Assembly: GCA_035610365.1 (NCBI GenBank)
Contig: CM069436.1
Span: forward strand, 35,533,117 to 35,597,116
DNA: 64,000 nucleotides
Direction of reading: 5' to 3'
DNA from: Aquatica leii
Taxonomy: Eukaryota; Arthropoda; Insecta; Coleoptera; Lampyridae
In this document: piece by piece, positions 1 to 12,761 of the stretch
How the letters are laid out: the number at the start of each line of letters is the position of its first letter
Numbering within the stretch: position 1 is the first letter of the stretch
Translations under genes and position numbers: made by a program
The notes under the pieces: generated by a model
The model's input: the letters and a program-made list of their open reading frames with translations, nothing else
Told to the model about the DNA's origin: nothing
The model's database searches: none

Positions 1-275
1 ATGTTGGATTTTTACGTTCTCCACTCAATCGTCTGACCCTCCTACAACCATGGTAGGCCCACAAACAAAATCTGGACTTTTTAAGATTATTTTAAAAGTG
101 CACGATGTACGTGTAACATCATGTTTTTTAATTAAACGTTTTTATTTTTTATTTTATTTATATCAAAAAATTACTTGACTCAGTGTGAGCGAGCCTGATG
201 AAGTGTTCATCCTAAGCACAAAACGTCGCAAAATTACTGAAATAGTTGCTTTTATCCAACCTCTTAAAAGAAGCG
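1..275 (+). mobile_element. 3' end of a Penelope-like element (UTR, ribozyme, tail)
   Basis: No coding sequence remains; the coding part would lie left of the window. The stretch contains a hammerhead-like core near 195-229 followed by about 40 nt of tail ending in a motif close to CCTCTTAAAAGAAG. The two better preserved elements at 25.3 and 47.6 kb have the same order, ribozyme core followed by a short tail ending in TAAACGAAG or TTAACGAAG. That parallel supports the assignment. The exact right boundary is inferred from it. Confidence 0.5.
188..232 (+). ncRNA. Decayed minimal type I hammerhead ribozyme of a PLE
   Basis: The conserved core CTGATGA is at 195-201. Stem II is formed by GTGTT (203-207) and AGCAC (215-219). 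The next box reads AAAAC instead of GAAAC, so the conserved G (G12 in standard numbering) is A at 220. The palindromic ACGT that would form the short stem III is present (223-226), with the GTC cleavage triplet at 225-227 and a two-pair stem I (GC/GC). The G12 change predicts loss of self-cleavage. Confidence 0.55.
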
Positions 276-3200
276 GTCATTAATTTGGCCAAACTTTAAA
301 AAAGTTATACTTTATGCTACTATACAGAATCTGTCAAAAACTGACATTCTTCGTAAAGGTTCGGTTCGTAGGAGGATCTTTGTCTTGCATTAGACTGTTG
401 TTAGACCTTGTACGTCATGCGGCAAATTGTGCTGATTAGTTTATAATACCGCCAAAATAAAATGAAATTATATCTATTTATCTTTAATATTATTATATCT
501 AAAATAATCTTTTTTTACAATTTTTTTTTGTAACGGAAGTTACTATTGTTCATTTAAAAATTTAGGTTTGTTGTAATATTTGGTGCGTCGTTGCTTTAAA
601 AATTTTTTTGCCAGTAGTACTAGTGGACTTACCTTTAGTACTTTCTACTTTCCAGACTAGTTCAGTATAAAAAGATAATTAGGAAACTTTATCGATTCAC
701 CAAAATTAAAATATTTTTAATACTTAAGAGTCATAACTTAATTTGGAAATCATTTTAGCAAATGCAAAATTATTTTTTTTTATTTGAATACTCCAGTCGG
801 TTTAAAATAATTTTTATTTGGTGTCGTTTTGAAACTACGTTTTTATTCTTTTATTCTGTGATAATCACAAAAATTTAAAAAGCAATCTACTTAATTTTGT
901 TTATCACAATTAATATCTATAAGTTCAAACAATTTAATTAATTCCTACGTACACATTTAATTCTTACAGGAACAAAAAAAAATCAACCTTAAATGGCTAT
1001 TTTTGCAATACCTGACATTAAGCAAATTCTATATTAAAATATCGAATTAAATTCAAACTCAAATTTTGTGCAACACAATCCGCAATACCTTTATTTATTT
1101 TATTTTTTACCGTTAATCTGAAATAGTTGTATTTAAACTATAACAATGTACCTGATTTTTGTATGTACAAGGTACGAAATGCTTCGATGACGTTTTAAGC
1201 CGCCTACGAAAGATGCACCAGGTTTACGAGTTTGTACCGACGATATCGCAGCTCTTGGTTCTCTCTAAGTCGAATTCAAATTGGTTTCGTTCTTAAATAT
1301 GTATCAAGAAACACCATACACACAAGTATCAGTTCCACAACACCAAAGACAAATAAACCAAGTATTATAACAACTTGACGACTTTCATAAAACACTTGGC
1401 AAGAACAACTTTTTTGTGGTTTCTTTTGTTTGATGAAATTATTTAGCATCAGTTATTTAAGTTTTTTCGCACTTTCACGAATTAAAATACGAATTTCATT
1501 GCACAGTGCAGTTAAGATATTGCGCTAATATATTTTAAACCCGCAATTGGTACTTTTTAGTAACTTTGCCATTAGCGTGCACTACAATTCACTTATTTTT
1601 TAAATTTTTAGTTCCAAGTTGCAAAATGACCTATCTTTTCTCAAGCTCGCGCTTGACTCATCCCCGCTTTTCCTTTTTCGTTTACGGTCAAAGATATCAA
1701 AACGTTTATTTTACATTTCTACACGTGTTCTTTTAAACTGCATCGTGTTTATCAGATCATGTCACGTTTGAGTCTTTTAACATAACCATGAGATTAAAAC
1801 CTACGTATTCTAATTCTATACAAAATATTCGAATTTCTTTTAATAACGATGAAAAAGTAAAACCCATTTATTCTTAATATATTAAAAAACAACGCTTGCT
1901 ACATATGCGTAAAATACACAATAGATTGAATGGATAACTACATATATTCAATTTCTGTCATAGTAGTAAATAAATTGCCATGTTTATATTAAAATTTCCG
2001 AGAAAAATATTATGCAACGTTTGCAAAATGACCAATATGAAAAAGTATGTATAACGTTTTCATGAATTTTGTACAGAATGATGCATTGACAACGACAGCA
2101 GCGTATACAAATTACCAAGCTATCTATTAGCTAACAAAATCGTACCAATAATTTTATATCAAAATATTTTCATTAAAGTGACACTGGGATGTCAATAAAT
2201 TGATAAAAATGCTGATTGGGAACTTTTCTATCCCGAGACTTACATGGTACGAAACGTCTTTAAACTCTATGATCTTGATTAGGCAGTTGCATTTTCAATA
2301 AACCCATTTTAATATTTGCGTTATATTCGATTTGATCTGGTTAGATAATGTTGCACGTAAATTTTGGCGTATCAAACATTGAAGAAAATTCTGATCGATT
2401 TCTTCTGGACAATAGTAAAGACGGAATAAAGGTCTTATTTTTTCTTACCGTACTGCAGAATGTAAGATTTTGTGATAGCAGATCCTCTGCAAGAGCAATT
2501 ATTATAAAAAAAAATTCGGTCGTTATTTCGCATCTTTATTTTAAGTGTTCTGTCAATTCTAAAACCACTCTTTGTCTTTGGTCTTTTTCGCGACATTTTC
2601 CATTTTGTTTTCCCGTATACACTTAAAGATTATGGCAAAAAGCATTTTAATTGTCAGCGAGAACGTAGAGCTTGATACAGTATCTATGTAGTTTAAACTT
2701 TATATAAATTCTAAAAGGACATCGGTTCTTGGTAGGTGCATGTTTATCATATACTGTGAAATGTGTGCTTGGAAAATAGTTATTTTTACAAACAAAGACT
2801 TAAAAATATTTTTGATAAGAAATAACTTATTTTTTTCTCTGCGAGTACCACGTGTAGTTGGATTGTCAAATCGCGTGAAGTTTAATACATAAAAAAATAT
2901 ATTCCGCAATATACTAACTGAAAATATAGGCCTGCGAAATACCGAATTAGAACACCACAATGTGCTCACTTGTTCTTCATTAGAATGTAGAGCACCTCCA
3001 ATAATCAGTGATCCTATACATGCGTACACTTTTAGTTTCATTAGTATCTTCTCAAATATGCTGTTGAGCGTCTGGGTATTTCTCGTTATATAAAGCGGTC
3101 TATGTGCGTGTTTTTTGATTTATAAACTGTACTATGGTTCTAACAATTTGTGGAATTATAAATCATTTGAAATGACTAGTTTTATTGACAATGTCTACAA

Positions 3201-3849
3201 CTATCCGAGAGCCAAGTTTCTACTCTATGTCTTTTTTGTTTAATTTCAATAGTGTCCCAGCTCATGCCGTTCTTAGCAGTCATTTTAGTTAAATTTGCTT
3301 TTTCTTTATTATCATTTAAAAAACTTGTTTCTTCTTCTGATACTGCACACCCCACGTCACAGTTTTCCAAATTCTAAACTTTATCGAAACTAACTTTACG
3401 GTCGAGTTCAATTCCTTCAGCGAGTTTTTGAGGCTCGGTTTCCGTAAGAATACAACTGTACAAAGTCATTTTACAAATATAGTTTCTAATCGTGTACACC
3501 GTATAAAAACTTTTAAAACACTAAATTGCATCGGAAAGACTAAACCCGATTTAGTTTAGACATGATATTGCCTGAAAGTAAAATGTTGTCTAGACGCACC
3601 TCACACATTCGCAGTAATAATATAAAATAGATATTGTATTGTTATACGAGTAAATGTATGCAACATTTTTTGTTAGAAATTGTACTGAAATATACTTAAA
3701 AGTCTTGAAAATACATTTAAACATCAAGAATGTTTCAATTATACCGTTTTAAAACGCACGGTTCTTTCCCGCTCAACGGATATTTAAAACTCGTATAAAA
3801 TCAGACGTCTAACCCCAGAAGTTATTTATTAATTTCCATGTAATTTCTC
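276..3849. other. AT-rich intergenic DNA, nothing recognised
   Basis: Only short open frames occur (for example 2348-2626 plus, 2700-3041 minus, 3182-3370 minus). Their translations are low in complexity and resemble no family I know. No convincing splice-bounded exon, RNA gene or terminal repeat was seen. Confidence 0.5.
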
Positions 3850-4223
3850 ATTAGGAGTAAAGATCTGTTTGATTAAACAAAAAAAAACATAAAAATTTCA
3901 ATCAAAAGAATTCAATCTTGCTGGAGACGCAGGTTTAAATTGGAAAAAAAAGTAAAAACCAGATTTCTCAAAGAAACGAACCTAAATCTTGAAAAAGCTA
4001 TAAACAAAACTGCGAAACTTACAAATAAACACATTAGTGATTTATTTGATAAAAATAATTAATTAGGTGTTTCAACAACAAAAACTGAAAAATTGCAAGT
4101 AAAATCTAACAACAGAAAGGTAAATCAAAGGGAACGAGAACAACAAAAAACCGACAGGATCCATCAACCTAGATATGGAAGGTGGCACTAGACAAATACA
4201 AAGGAAAGACATTAACTTCGCAA

Positions 4224-4343
4224 GGAAGACGAAAAGAATGTAATCTTTGTGGATATGAACATGGAAGATACTGCCCGGCTAAAGGTAAAATAAGTGCCAA
4301 TTGTAAAATACCTGATCATTTTGCAAAAAAAATTCTTTTTTAA
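4224..4343 (+). pseudogene. gypsy Gag zinc-knuckle remnant
   Basis: The frame from 4224 gives a Cys-x2-Cys-Gly-x2-His-x4-Cys knuckle (CNLCGYEHGRYC) followed by PAKGK. A second, damaged knuckle lacks its first cysteine and ends in DHFAKK. Paired knuckles of this kind sit at the C-terminus of Gag or the start of Pol in many insect gypsy elements. The segment ends at a stop and lies just upstream of the protease remnant, as expected. It is too short and broken to be functional. Confidence 0.65.
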
Positions 4344-4431
4344 AAATGTAAACGTAATGGATGATAAGGAATTTGAAACAAAAAGTGATAATGATTTGAC
4401 GTCAAAACTAATAATTGTAATAAGATAGTTA

Positions 4432-4922
4432 AATTTAAACTTCATACGGGTGCTTATGTAAATGTGATACATGAAAATGTATTTAAAACATTAGAGTTAA
4501 ATGATAAATTAACAAATAAGGATATAGTAGTAAGAAATTATGGAGGACAAAACTTAGACGTGGTAGAAAGTTGGAATCTAAAAAAGGAATGCAACAGCAA
4601 TTTGTATGAATTAGAATTTGTTGTTATTAAGGCGCATTCTAATGCTACACCAGTGTTACAGATTGAATCAATACAAACTTTAAAACTAATAGAAAAGAAA
4701 TTATGTAATCTTACAGAGGAAATGAGTGATGATTGTGACACCCTTGTAAAAAACTATGCTAAAGTTTTTCAAGGTATAGGTCAAATAAAAATGAACCCAA
4801 TTGACTTTAAATTAAAAAAAGGCTATGAACTTGGAGTAATTAGTTCTAGAAAAATACCATTTACATTAAAAGAGTCACTGGAACGCAAGCTAGAGAAAAT
4901 AGTCAAAAATCAAACTAGATAA
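4432..4922 (+). pseudogene. gypsy protease and start of reverse transcriptase
   Basis: The N-terminus reads LHTGAYVNVI, which matches the aspartic protease active site DTGA with the catalytic Asp replaced by His. After a protease C-terminal region comes an RT-leading segment (EEMSDDCDTLVKNYAKVFQG, then IPFTLKESLERKLEKI), typical of the Ty3/gypsy protease-RT linker. The frame ends at a stop at 4920-4922, and RT continues in another frame (KPTEFVSPIVLVKKPN) from about 4924. An unbroken frame is visible from the ATG at 4464, but the protease motif begins upstream of that ATG, so it is not a natural start. Confidence 0.7.
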
Positions 4923-4923
4923 G

Positions 4924-5355
4924 CCCACGGAATTTGTAAGCCCAATTGTATTAGTTAAAAAACCCAACAATCAAATACAAATTCTAGATCCTAAAATTTT
5001 AAATTTAAATTTTACGCGAACATTATGAATTGCCTTCATTTGATGACTTAACAAGTGATATGATGCGTGCACAGTACTTTACAATATTAGATGCTAGCAA
5101 AGGTTTCTGGCAAATAAAGTTGACAGAAAACGCTTCGGAACTTACTACCTTTGCTACCCCGTTTGGAGGTTATCGCGTCTTAAGGTTACCGTACGGAGTA
5201 AAATCAGCTGCGGAAGTTTTTCATAAATGTTTTGTAAATGTATTTAACGGCATAAAAAATTTATATTGATCATTTAGTTATTTTTGTTAAAACCATCGAA
5301 GAACATAATCGTACGTTAGAGGTTGCAATGAAAAGAGCACTAGAAAAACAATTTT
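4924..5355 (+). pseudogene. gypsy reverse transcriptase fragment
   Basis: Recognisable RT motifs are LDASKGFWQIKL (motif A with its Asp), FATPFGGYRVLRLPYGVKSA (motif B region), and YIDHLVIF in place of YIDDLVIF, so the second catalytic Asp of motif C is His. The motif C segment is in a different frame from motif A and B. The open frame with motif A runs 5030-5269. The RT ends in RALEKQFKLKDEAIHL and joins integrase-linker sequence directly, so the connection and RNase H domains are deleted. Confidence 0.75.
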
Positions 5356-5379
5356 AAATTAAAGGATGAGGCAATTCAC

Positions 5380-6378
5380 TTGCAATTAGAGTTAATAAAT
5401 TTGGATAATATTAGTATTAAAAAATACGAACAAGTAAAAGTTGAAACTCTAAATGATGAGTTGCCAATTTTAACAAAAACAATTTTAAACGGCTGGCCAG
5501 ATTCAATAAATTTAGTTCCAGATATCATAAAGCCATATTGGGAATATCGGGATGAACTAATATTAATTAACAATGTAATCTATAAAAAGAATTAGATAGT
5601 AATAACGACTAAATTAAGGTCAGAAATGTTAAATAGATTACATTACATACACTCAGGTATAAATAAAACCATAACAAAACCGGGCGTGTTAGTGTTTTGT
5701 CTATTTTTAACTAAACAAATAAAAGATGTAGTTTTAAATTGTTCAAATTGTTTAAAATATAGTAATACAAGGACGAACGAAAATATTGTAAATAGAGAAA
5801 TACTAGAATTTTCAAAAATTTTTGTTAGAATGGGAAATCACTCATAAAACAAGCAGTTCGACATATCCACAGTCTAATGGATTCATTGAGAGATATGTCC
5901 AAACCATAAAAAAATGATGAAAAACGCCGTTAATGATAACAAGGATATTTATCTAACCCTGTTAGAGTATAGAAACATACCTATAAACAACGAAACATTT
6001 TTACCAGCTCAGTTATTATTTGGCAGAGGACTCAGAGGTATGATACCAATGAAAGAAAATTTATTAAATTCAAAAATACCGAGAGGTCATAGAAGCAAAC
6101 TTGAACAACTACAGGTAAATCTAAATATTACAACAGAAATGTACAAATCATAACAAACGTTAAAGTAGATGTCTGAAAAATATTTAGGGGAACAAAAAGA
6201 GAGAAAAAAAAATACCAGAAAGTAAAAAACGAATTGATGAAAGTGGTGAGAGAATGAGCGAATGTGAATTAGAAAATAAGTTACAATTAAGAAAAGAGTT
6301 TTGTAATGTACCTACAAATGTTTGTACAAGATTAGGAAGAGTTGTTAAAAGACCTTTGTACTTAAAAAATTATATTTA
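5380..6378 (+). pseudogene. gypsy integrase fragments
   Basis: The linker ending in EYRDELILINNVIYKKN (to 5595) precedes an HHCC zinc-binding module: LHYIHSG (near 5640) supplies the histidines and CSNCLKYS (near 5740) the cysteines. After a deletion near 5820 the integrase core resumes with STYPQSNGFIERYVQTIKK, then LLEYRNIPI and AQLLFGRGLRG. The polypeptide tail TRLGRVVKRPLYLKNY ends near 6378, matching the usual gypsy Pol C-terminus. Several frames are used, with stops between them. The DDE triad cannot be assembled because the central core is missing. Confidence 0.75.
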
Positions 6379-6380
6379 GA

Positions 6381-6778
6381 TAAGTAACAAAAAAAGAAGA
6401 TGTTATAATATTAAGTGTGTACTTAGTCACAACAATATATAGGTTAATTAACACCACACGAAATATGTCAGACATGTAATTAGTGAATAGATGCAGTTAG
6501 TTATAAAAACTTAATCAACAGTAATACGTAATTATTGGACTTTAATTAGTTAGAACACAACTAACTGCTATAACACTTATATTAATACTATCTCGAAAAT
6601 GTTTACATTTGAAAAAAAGAAACACCGCAAGCATATTAACCGCAATAGTTACGATATTTAGATAATGTAACTGTTTCGGAATCCAAATAACAATTTAGTT
6701 TAAATTTTTTTAACAGTTACTCTACATAACCAATGTCAAAAATATTGTTATTTTTAAAACAAACTGTTGATTAACTCA
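6381..6778. other. Possible 3' LTR remnant, otherwise AT-rich DNA
   Basis: A purine-rich run followed by TGTTATAAT at about 6386-6405 lies right after the gypsy Pol C-terminus, where a polypurine tract and 3' LTR would sit. No second LTR copy was found, so this stays a guess. Nothing else is recognisable. Confidence 0.25.
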
Positions 6779-8067
6779 CTTATTATCAGTGGCGGCTTCT
6801 ATATTAGGTCATTTGGTCAATGACCCTCCAAAAATGAATAAGAAAGGTATTGTAATAGCGAAGGCTTCCACGGCCGGAGTCTATACTAAAATAAGAAAGG
6901 TATTTTATTTGCTTTAAAATTACAGAAAATTTGCGTTTGAATTAAATTATCAGCGATTAAATTTCGTGCGTTTAAATAATAGTCAATTTAAACGCAACAG
7001 ATACGAAAGCTTGCAAATTTACCCGAGGCTAACATGTACTTGTGTCCGCATTTACATTATATTACGATGATAGTTATTGTAATAAAGGGTGATACACACT
7101 TAATACAATTTTATGCGAGTTAGAAAAGAAGATAAGTAAATGTTTAAATGCTTTCGCAGGGTCTTCACCCGGACCGCCTACTCCAAAGATAATACTTAGT
7201 GCAATTATCATTGCTTACGTGACTTACGTCATCTATCGGTATCTTCGTAGCACGTGTCTATAAAATACAGATGCTCGAATGCAAATTTCTTATCACATAT
7301 GACAAACTTTACAGTCGATTTTCTTAGTTGATCGATAATATTTATAAGGGACGACTTATCGTTTTTGTTTCATAATAACGGTGGTACTAGACATTAAAAA
7401 ATGAAGTTAATAATTGTTTACACATTTAGAATTTAAATTTAATGCTCGTCCTCAGCCTTTACTTCAAATTCGACCAACCAGTAAACAAAAAAATAAACAA
7501 TTTTACAGTAATTTTAAAGAAATTGAGTATGATTCGTTAGATTGGATTTGTGGATTTGAAATAGGTAATAGATTCTAGTGTTTTATGTTTATTATTTTCA
7601 GATGATGCATTAATCATTATGTTGTAAAAATAATGTTACGGATTTAAGTAAAAAGCACTTGTGAGATCAATAAAAGACCATAATGAAAATGTTTGTAAAA
7701 ACTAAAAATAGATACATATATTAAATCAAACAATTGATTGACTTTACATATGACTACAGTGGAAAGAGAGCAATGTTTCTCTGTGTAAAAAGAATTAAAA
7801 CATTTCTACGCAATTGGCAATATTATGAGACAAGAACGATTCGCATTTCTATGCTAAACATTGAAAAACCATTGTAAATTTTAATGAGCTTTTTATTTAT
7901 CATTTTGGTAATTGTAATTATAGACGAATATCTTAATCTTAAATCTAATTGATCTTAAATTTAAATCACATTACTGTAAGAATGTTTTTTTAGCCTTTTT
8001 GCGATAATTGCATTTTTTTTAAATGACCCTCTTGTATGATTGACCATCAGCTGCCACTGCTTATTAT
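6779..8067. mobile_element. Non-autonomous hAT element with 8-bp target duplication
   Basis: The termini are CAGTGGCGGCT at 6787 and AGCTGCCACTG ending at 8059, an 11-bp terminal inverted repeat with one mismatch, with TGACCC motifs just inside each end. Both sides carry the same 8-bp direct repeat CTTATTAT (6779-6786 and 8060-8067). An 8-bp duplication with CAGTGGCG-type ends is characteristic of hAT transposons. The 1.27-kb interior contains no transposase-like frame, so the copy depended on a partner in trans. It contains a small secondary insertion at 6852-6889. Confidence 0.88.
6837..6904 (-). mobile_element. 38-bp 5'-truncated PLE tail with 15-bp target duplication
   Basis: AATAAGAAAGGTATT occurs at 6837-6851 and again at 6890-6904. 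The 38 bp between them contain the words AATAGCGAAGGCTTCC, ACGGCC and TCTATACTAA, which recur at 35,651-35,688. There they form the 3' tail beyond a minus-strand hammerhead ribozyme. The simplest reading is a very short reverse-transcribed insertion of a PLE 3' end in minus orientation, inside the hAT element. Confidence 0.75.
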
Positions 8068-11000
8068 GATTACTTTAAGACATTGTTTGATAACCGTAAT
8101 AATATAATAACAGTAAACAGAGAATAATAATTTAATTATTAAACAAAATTTATTATGAACTATTGTGCATATAAAACTTTAAAGTTTATGTCCGTATTAC
8201 CCAGATTCGAATTCACAAAATGATAACGGCTGGCGGTGTTTCGCTATAGTTTTCAAATAAAATCTATACGCAATTTAAAAACGAATCCTTATTAGTTTCG
8301 ATTTAACTGAGGCGGTTATAATCACATCTTATTGCTTATATGATGTCTAAAATAAACTGAAATAGGTAACTTAGAATATGTTTCTAAGCTAAACCGATTT
8401 TGTGTATCGGGATATTGATGCTTTCGTTTTACTATAACTATTTTGTTAGAAACGTTTGAATGTGAATTGTTATTTTTCAGTTTTGTAAAGAACTATAAAC
8501 CTATTGGTTTAGTTCAAACGCTGCAACAATCGTCTAAACACAAGAATAGTCAATCTAAGACAGGTAAAATATTCAACCTGAACAAAACATTATAAGTGAC
8601 TTTTTTTATGGTGTCCTTTTTTAACGTTTTCAAGAGGTCATAGAGTACTTTTATAGACCATTTTAATAATTACATAAATGTTGAATGAAAAGCTATATTA
8701 ACGACGTTAAAAAATACGCAACTGTTCAAAACTATTATTGACAAGGATTTATTATTATAGTTAGCACCATATAATTTGTTGTAAATAGATCAACCAGTAT
8801 ATCATTTAGTATTAGAATTTTGCACGTGATTTAAGTTATAAAAGATTAAATTTTTGGTATACCCAAAAATGCTATCTAATTTTCTGTAATTAAATTTTTT
8901 TTAGAGACATCTAACCTATTAAACACCAAAAATTGAGTTTTTATGCAGAGAATGCTTTAATTGTATTTAAGAAATAAATAATTGTTATAAGTCTTAATCG
9001 TACTCTCAAAATAATTATAATCTTTATTAATAAAATCTACTTTTTAAAGAAATAATAAAAAAAAAACAATTTTTAGTAAATAAGTGTTAACTATGGTACA
9101 ATATTTATTACAGCGTTAAAGTCAGAAAATCTTATTTTACTATTTTCAATTAAGAGTTTGTAGATTATGTGTCATACATTAAAATGACTAAATTTAATTT
9201 AGAAATAAAAATTGTATGGTAGTGTAGTGCGATATAGTGTTAATAATTTGTTATACAAATGTAATTATCATCTCACTTAGGCTAAAATGGTATATCTTAC
9301 ACATGCAAATGTATCACAGTCTAAAGTAAGTGGTTAATATTATTAAACCTACAACACGAGTAGTATACGAAAAGGATTTTGTTTAGACTATACATTAAAA
9401 ATTCTTTTTTAAAATAAAATACTGTTGATATACCAAAACTAAATAAATTATAATGTTATTTGTTAAATAAATTTTAACAAAAAATTAAACATTCAAATGT
9501 TTTTTAAGAATTTGTAACATTTGTGTTTTCAATAGAACTATATTAGTATGTACCGTTCGAAGATTTCTTATGCTTCAAAAATTAAAAATTAAAGGTTGTT
9601 GATAACTTAATAAATAAAAACTGTAATTCATTTTTTTCTGATTTAGTGTGTAATGTTTTTTTATAATAATATAGTTTGTCATTTTCCAAAAGTTTTGTCT
9701 ATATATTATTTCTGTCAGTTTTTTGTACTGCTTTTCTTGTTTTTATTTTTTAAGGTTGTTTTTAACATACGAATTTTTTTTTATTCAGGTATTTATTATA
9801 AATTATCATTTGGTTGAAATATTTAATTATTCTTTGTTGTAAATTGTTTTTGCCGTTAATTGCCAAAATTAATATTTGGATAAAATACATTTTAAAGTAT
9901 TGGTAAACAATAATACATGTATTAGAAAATTTAAAGTATTTTAAGACAATAGTAAATTTTGTTGTATTTAAAGAGACACTAAGTGAAGATAATGCATAAT
10001 TGATCATTACAATTGACTATTACAATGCTATTAGAAATTGTGTAAAAAATGTATAATGATTGTTATATAAAATTATTGACCATAGAAATGTATGTTCTAA
10101 TTTATTAAACAAAATACTGTGTGTGTTATAACATTTGGTTCTGTTTCTGATCAAATTCTATTCTGTATCGGTGCTTTCTTATTTAAATATTAAGTTTTGG
10201 TAAGTTTGTATGCAATAGTAATAATAAACAAAATAAAAACTAAACTATAACCAAAAATATATGCAAATGTTAAGAAATAAGTTAAATGATACAAACAGTT
10301 TATATCATTCAATAAATATTTATTCTTCTATAGTTTTTTTATTAATTCAATTTATGTCAAATAAGTTTTACTTGTAGATGATTAAAATCAAACGCAAAAT
10401 ATTGTATAAATGAAATTACCTTTAGCTTTAATTTGTGTTTTACTTTATATATTACACGTTTTTTAGATGAATATATTATTTAGATTTTCATTGACAATTT
10501 TTAAACGGTTAATTTTATACTACTAGATAAAGAATAAAATATTCCAAGCTATTATGATACAGAAAAAAAATTATGAAAGTATTTTATTTGAATAAAATTT
10601 ACCTAAATGTTTTTATGCTGGTTTTTTGAACGCCTCTGCAAGTTTTTTTTAAATTACCGTTAATCAAAATAACGTGCACACGTTTTTAGAGTAAAAATAA
10701 CTTGTTTTATAGGTATGAAAACAAAACAAAATTATATTATTGGTAGTTTCAATTATGATTATTTAATATATTACAACAACGCTACCATAAAATCATGTGT
10801 ATCCTTCCAATATTTAAAAAAACTTTTCTCTCTACCACCTTGATAAATTGGCATTACGTTGTAAAAAAGTTGACAGTAACGGAAAAAAAAAACAACCAGG
10901 TAACCAAATAAGTGTATCTACGTTAATATCCAGATCTGGTATCTAAGAAAAAAAAAGTCACTTACCGCGCATTAGTTCTCCTGCCTCTCCGGTATAAATT

Positions 11001-12761
11001 ATTCAAAAATGATAGTAGATAGCACATAATTATTTAATTATTTATTTTAATATTAATAATTGTCATAGAACAATTTTATTTACTGATATTAATATTAATA
11101 TTTCAATTGGAACAGTTTTCAATATTGAATGAAAGTGTATTTACAAAATGTTTCACCTTTTTGATTATATCATTATTTGAAACACACATACACCTTTCAC
11201 ACTATTATTTATGTCATGGTCAGTTACACTGACGTCTGATTTGTGCTTCTCAGCAAGTCCTTAAGATAAACTTCCAGTAATTCTATATGAAATTCTATTG
11301 GCCGTTTGTATTTTATTAATTAACGAATCTCCCACATACGTTTCTGCAACTGTAAAGGATTTGCACCCACCATGTCTCTTTAAAATAAAGATATCAGTTC
11401 CTATATTAACGTAAAAGGTACTGAAAGTACTTTTAAAAGTATTACTCGTATAATTTCTGAAATTTTCTAGGTTGAGAAATTGTGCAATTTATATTGGTAT
11501 AATGCCAAACGCATTTTTCCTAGCTATAACGCACAAAGAATTGATGTACTTTTCAAATAATAACAAATCTTTGAAGGATTTTGATTTTTTTTTGGAAACA
11601 CACCCATCGCTTTTTCTGTTAAAAAATGTTATTAGCTGAAAAAATATAGAAAATACTAACACCTATTTCGTAAAAGTAGAGTTTACTTTTTTGAACTTCA
11701 CATCAAAGTTTTTATGAACGCACATTGTTAATTTCAATATTGAAAATTTATTCCATAAATTACTTGGAGACTTCAGAGGAGACGCTCTTTCATGAAAGTA
11801 TGCTAGAAACAAAGTTTCGTCTGTTTTTTTTTAACTTTTTTGCCAATGCACTATTCTTTAAAGCTGTAGTATGTTTGCTCATACCGAGTCTTCGAATATG
11901 CCGGCAGCAAGGAAGCTAAAACAGCATTATGACTATATTCAAAAACACTTCAATTTCTTCTAAAACACTCATTGTAACTAGTAATAATATACCTTGACGT
12001 AAGTGTACAAATTTCGCGTTGTTTATACACTAATATTTTAAGCAGCATAGTGATAACATCAGACGTCAGACACTAGATTATATTTTTAAAACCGTCATAA
12101 ATGTGCCAAATATTTCATTTTTATTAAGTATTAATCAATATTAAATCATAATTAATGAGCGTTGTGGTTGTGGTAGCAAGAAAAATATAATGCGTATCCT
12201 CGTAGGGTAAGTTTCTTCCTTAATTTTCCGTGGCTTATGAACCTCAGCTCCGGTTCGGTTCACAAACTGCCATCTTAAATAAAAACGAAACTTACGTTTA
12301 CTTGGAACACAATTTTTTACGACTTCAAAAAAAAATTATGCAACTTGCAAAACATTTGAAATACTTGAAGAGTGGTATAGTTTTGGTAGCAAATTTAATC
12401 TAGATAATGTAAAACCCTATTGTGTTAAATGTACACGCATTATTATATTGTATTAAATTTTATTTATTTAAACAATCTAAACAATTATTTATGTAATTAA
12501 TTTTACTAAAACACAACAAACTAAGACAGTTAAAATCAATTAATTAATAAAACATAAAAATTACAATAGTATCATTCTAACTGTAGATAAACACCGTTTG
12601 CAATAATGTAACTGCACTTACATTTATTTATACGACACCTGCGTATTTTTAAGACTGAACTAGTTGATTGGAATTTCTTTTTATACTTTTTTCTTACCTA
12701 TTACTGAAACATTCTGATATTTTAATATTGTTGACAACGTTCTTAAACAATTTCTACAAGT
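8068..12761. other. AT-rich DNA, no gene recognised
   Basis: Short frames at 9762-10007 (minus) and 11725-11919 (plus) are dominated by Ile, Asn, Lys, Phe and Leu as expected by chance in AT-rich DNA. Homopolymer tracts and simple AT palindromes (for example around 11,030-11,100) are frequent. No terminal repeats or RNA genes were found. Confidence 0.5.

Larger units (their letters stand above)
3850..6380 (+). mobile_element. Degenerate Ty3/gypsy LTR retrotransposon
   Basis: Remains of gag zinc knuckle, protease, reverse transcriptase and integrase occur in the canonical Ty3/gypsy order on the plus strand, broken by stops, frameshifts and deletions. RNase H is essentially absent: the RT thumb region (near 5355) jumps to the linker before integrase (near 5380). 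A second deletion inside integrase, near 5820, removes most of the core. No pair of LTRs could be identified. An A/G-rich stretch at 6386-6398 followed by TGTTATAATATTA could be the polypurine tract and 3' LTR start, but no matching 5' copy was found. The element is dead. Confidence 0.8.

Noticed and set aside
2348..3370. Three open frames of 62-113 codons
   Set aside because: No recognisable domains, poor composition, and no splice or promoter context.
12160..12260. GGTTCGGTTC-containing segment as a tRNA candidate
   Set aside because: No acceptor, D or anticodon stems could be drawn around it.
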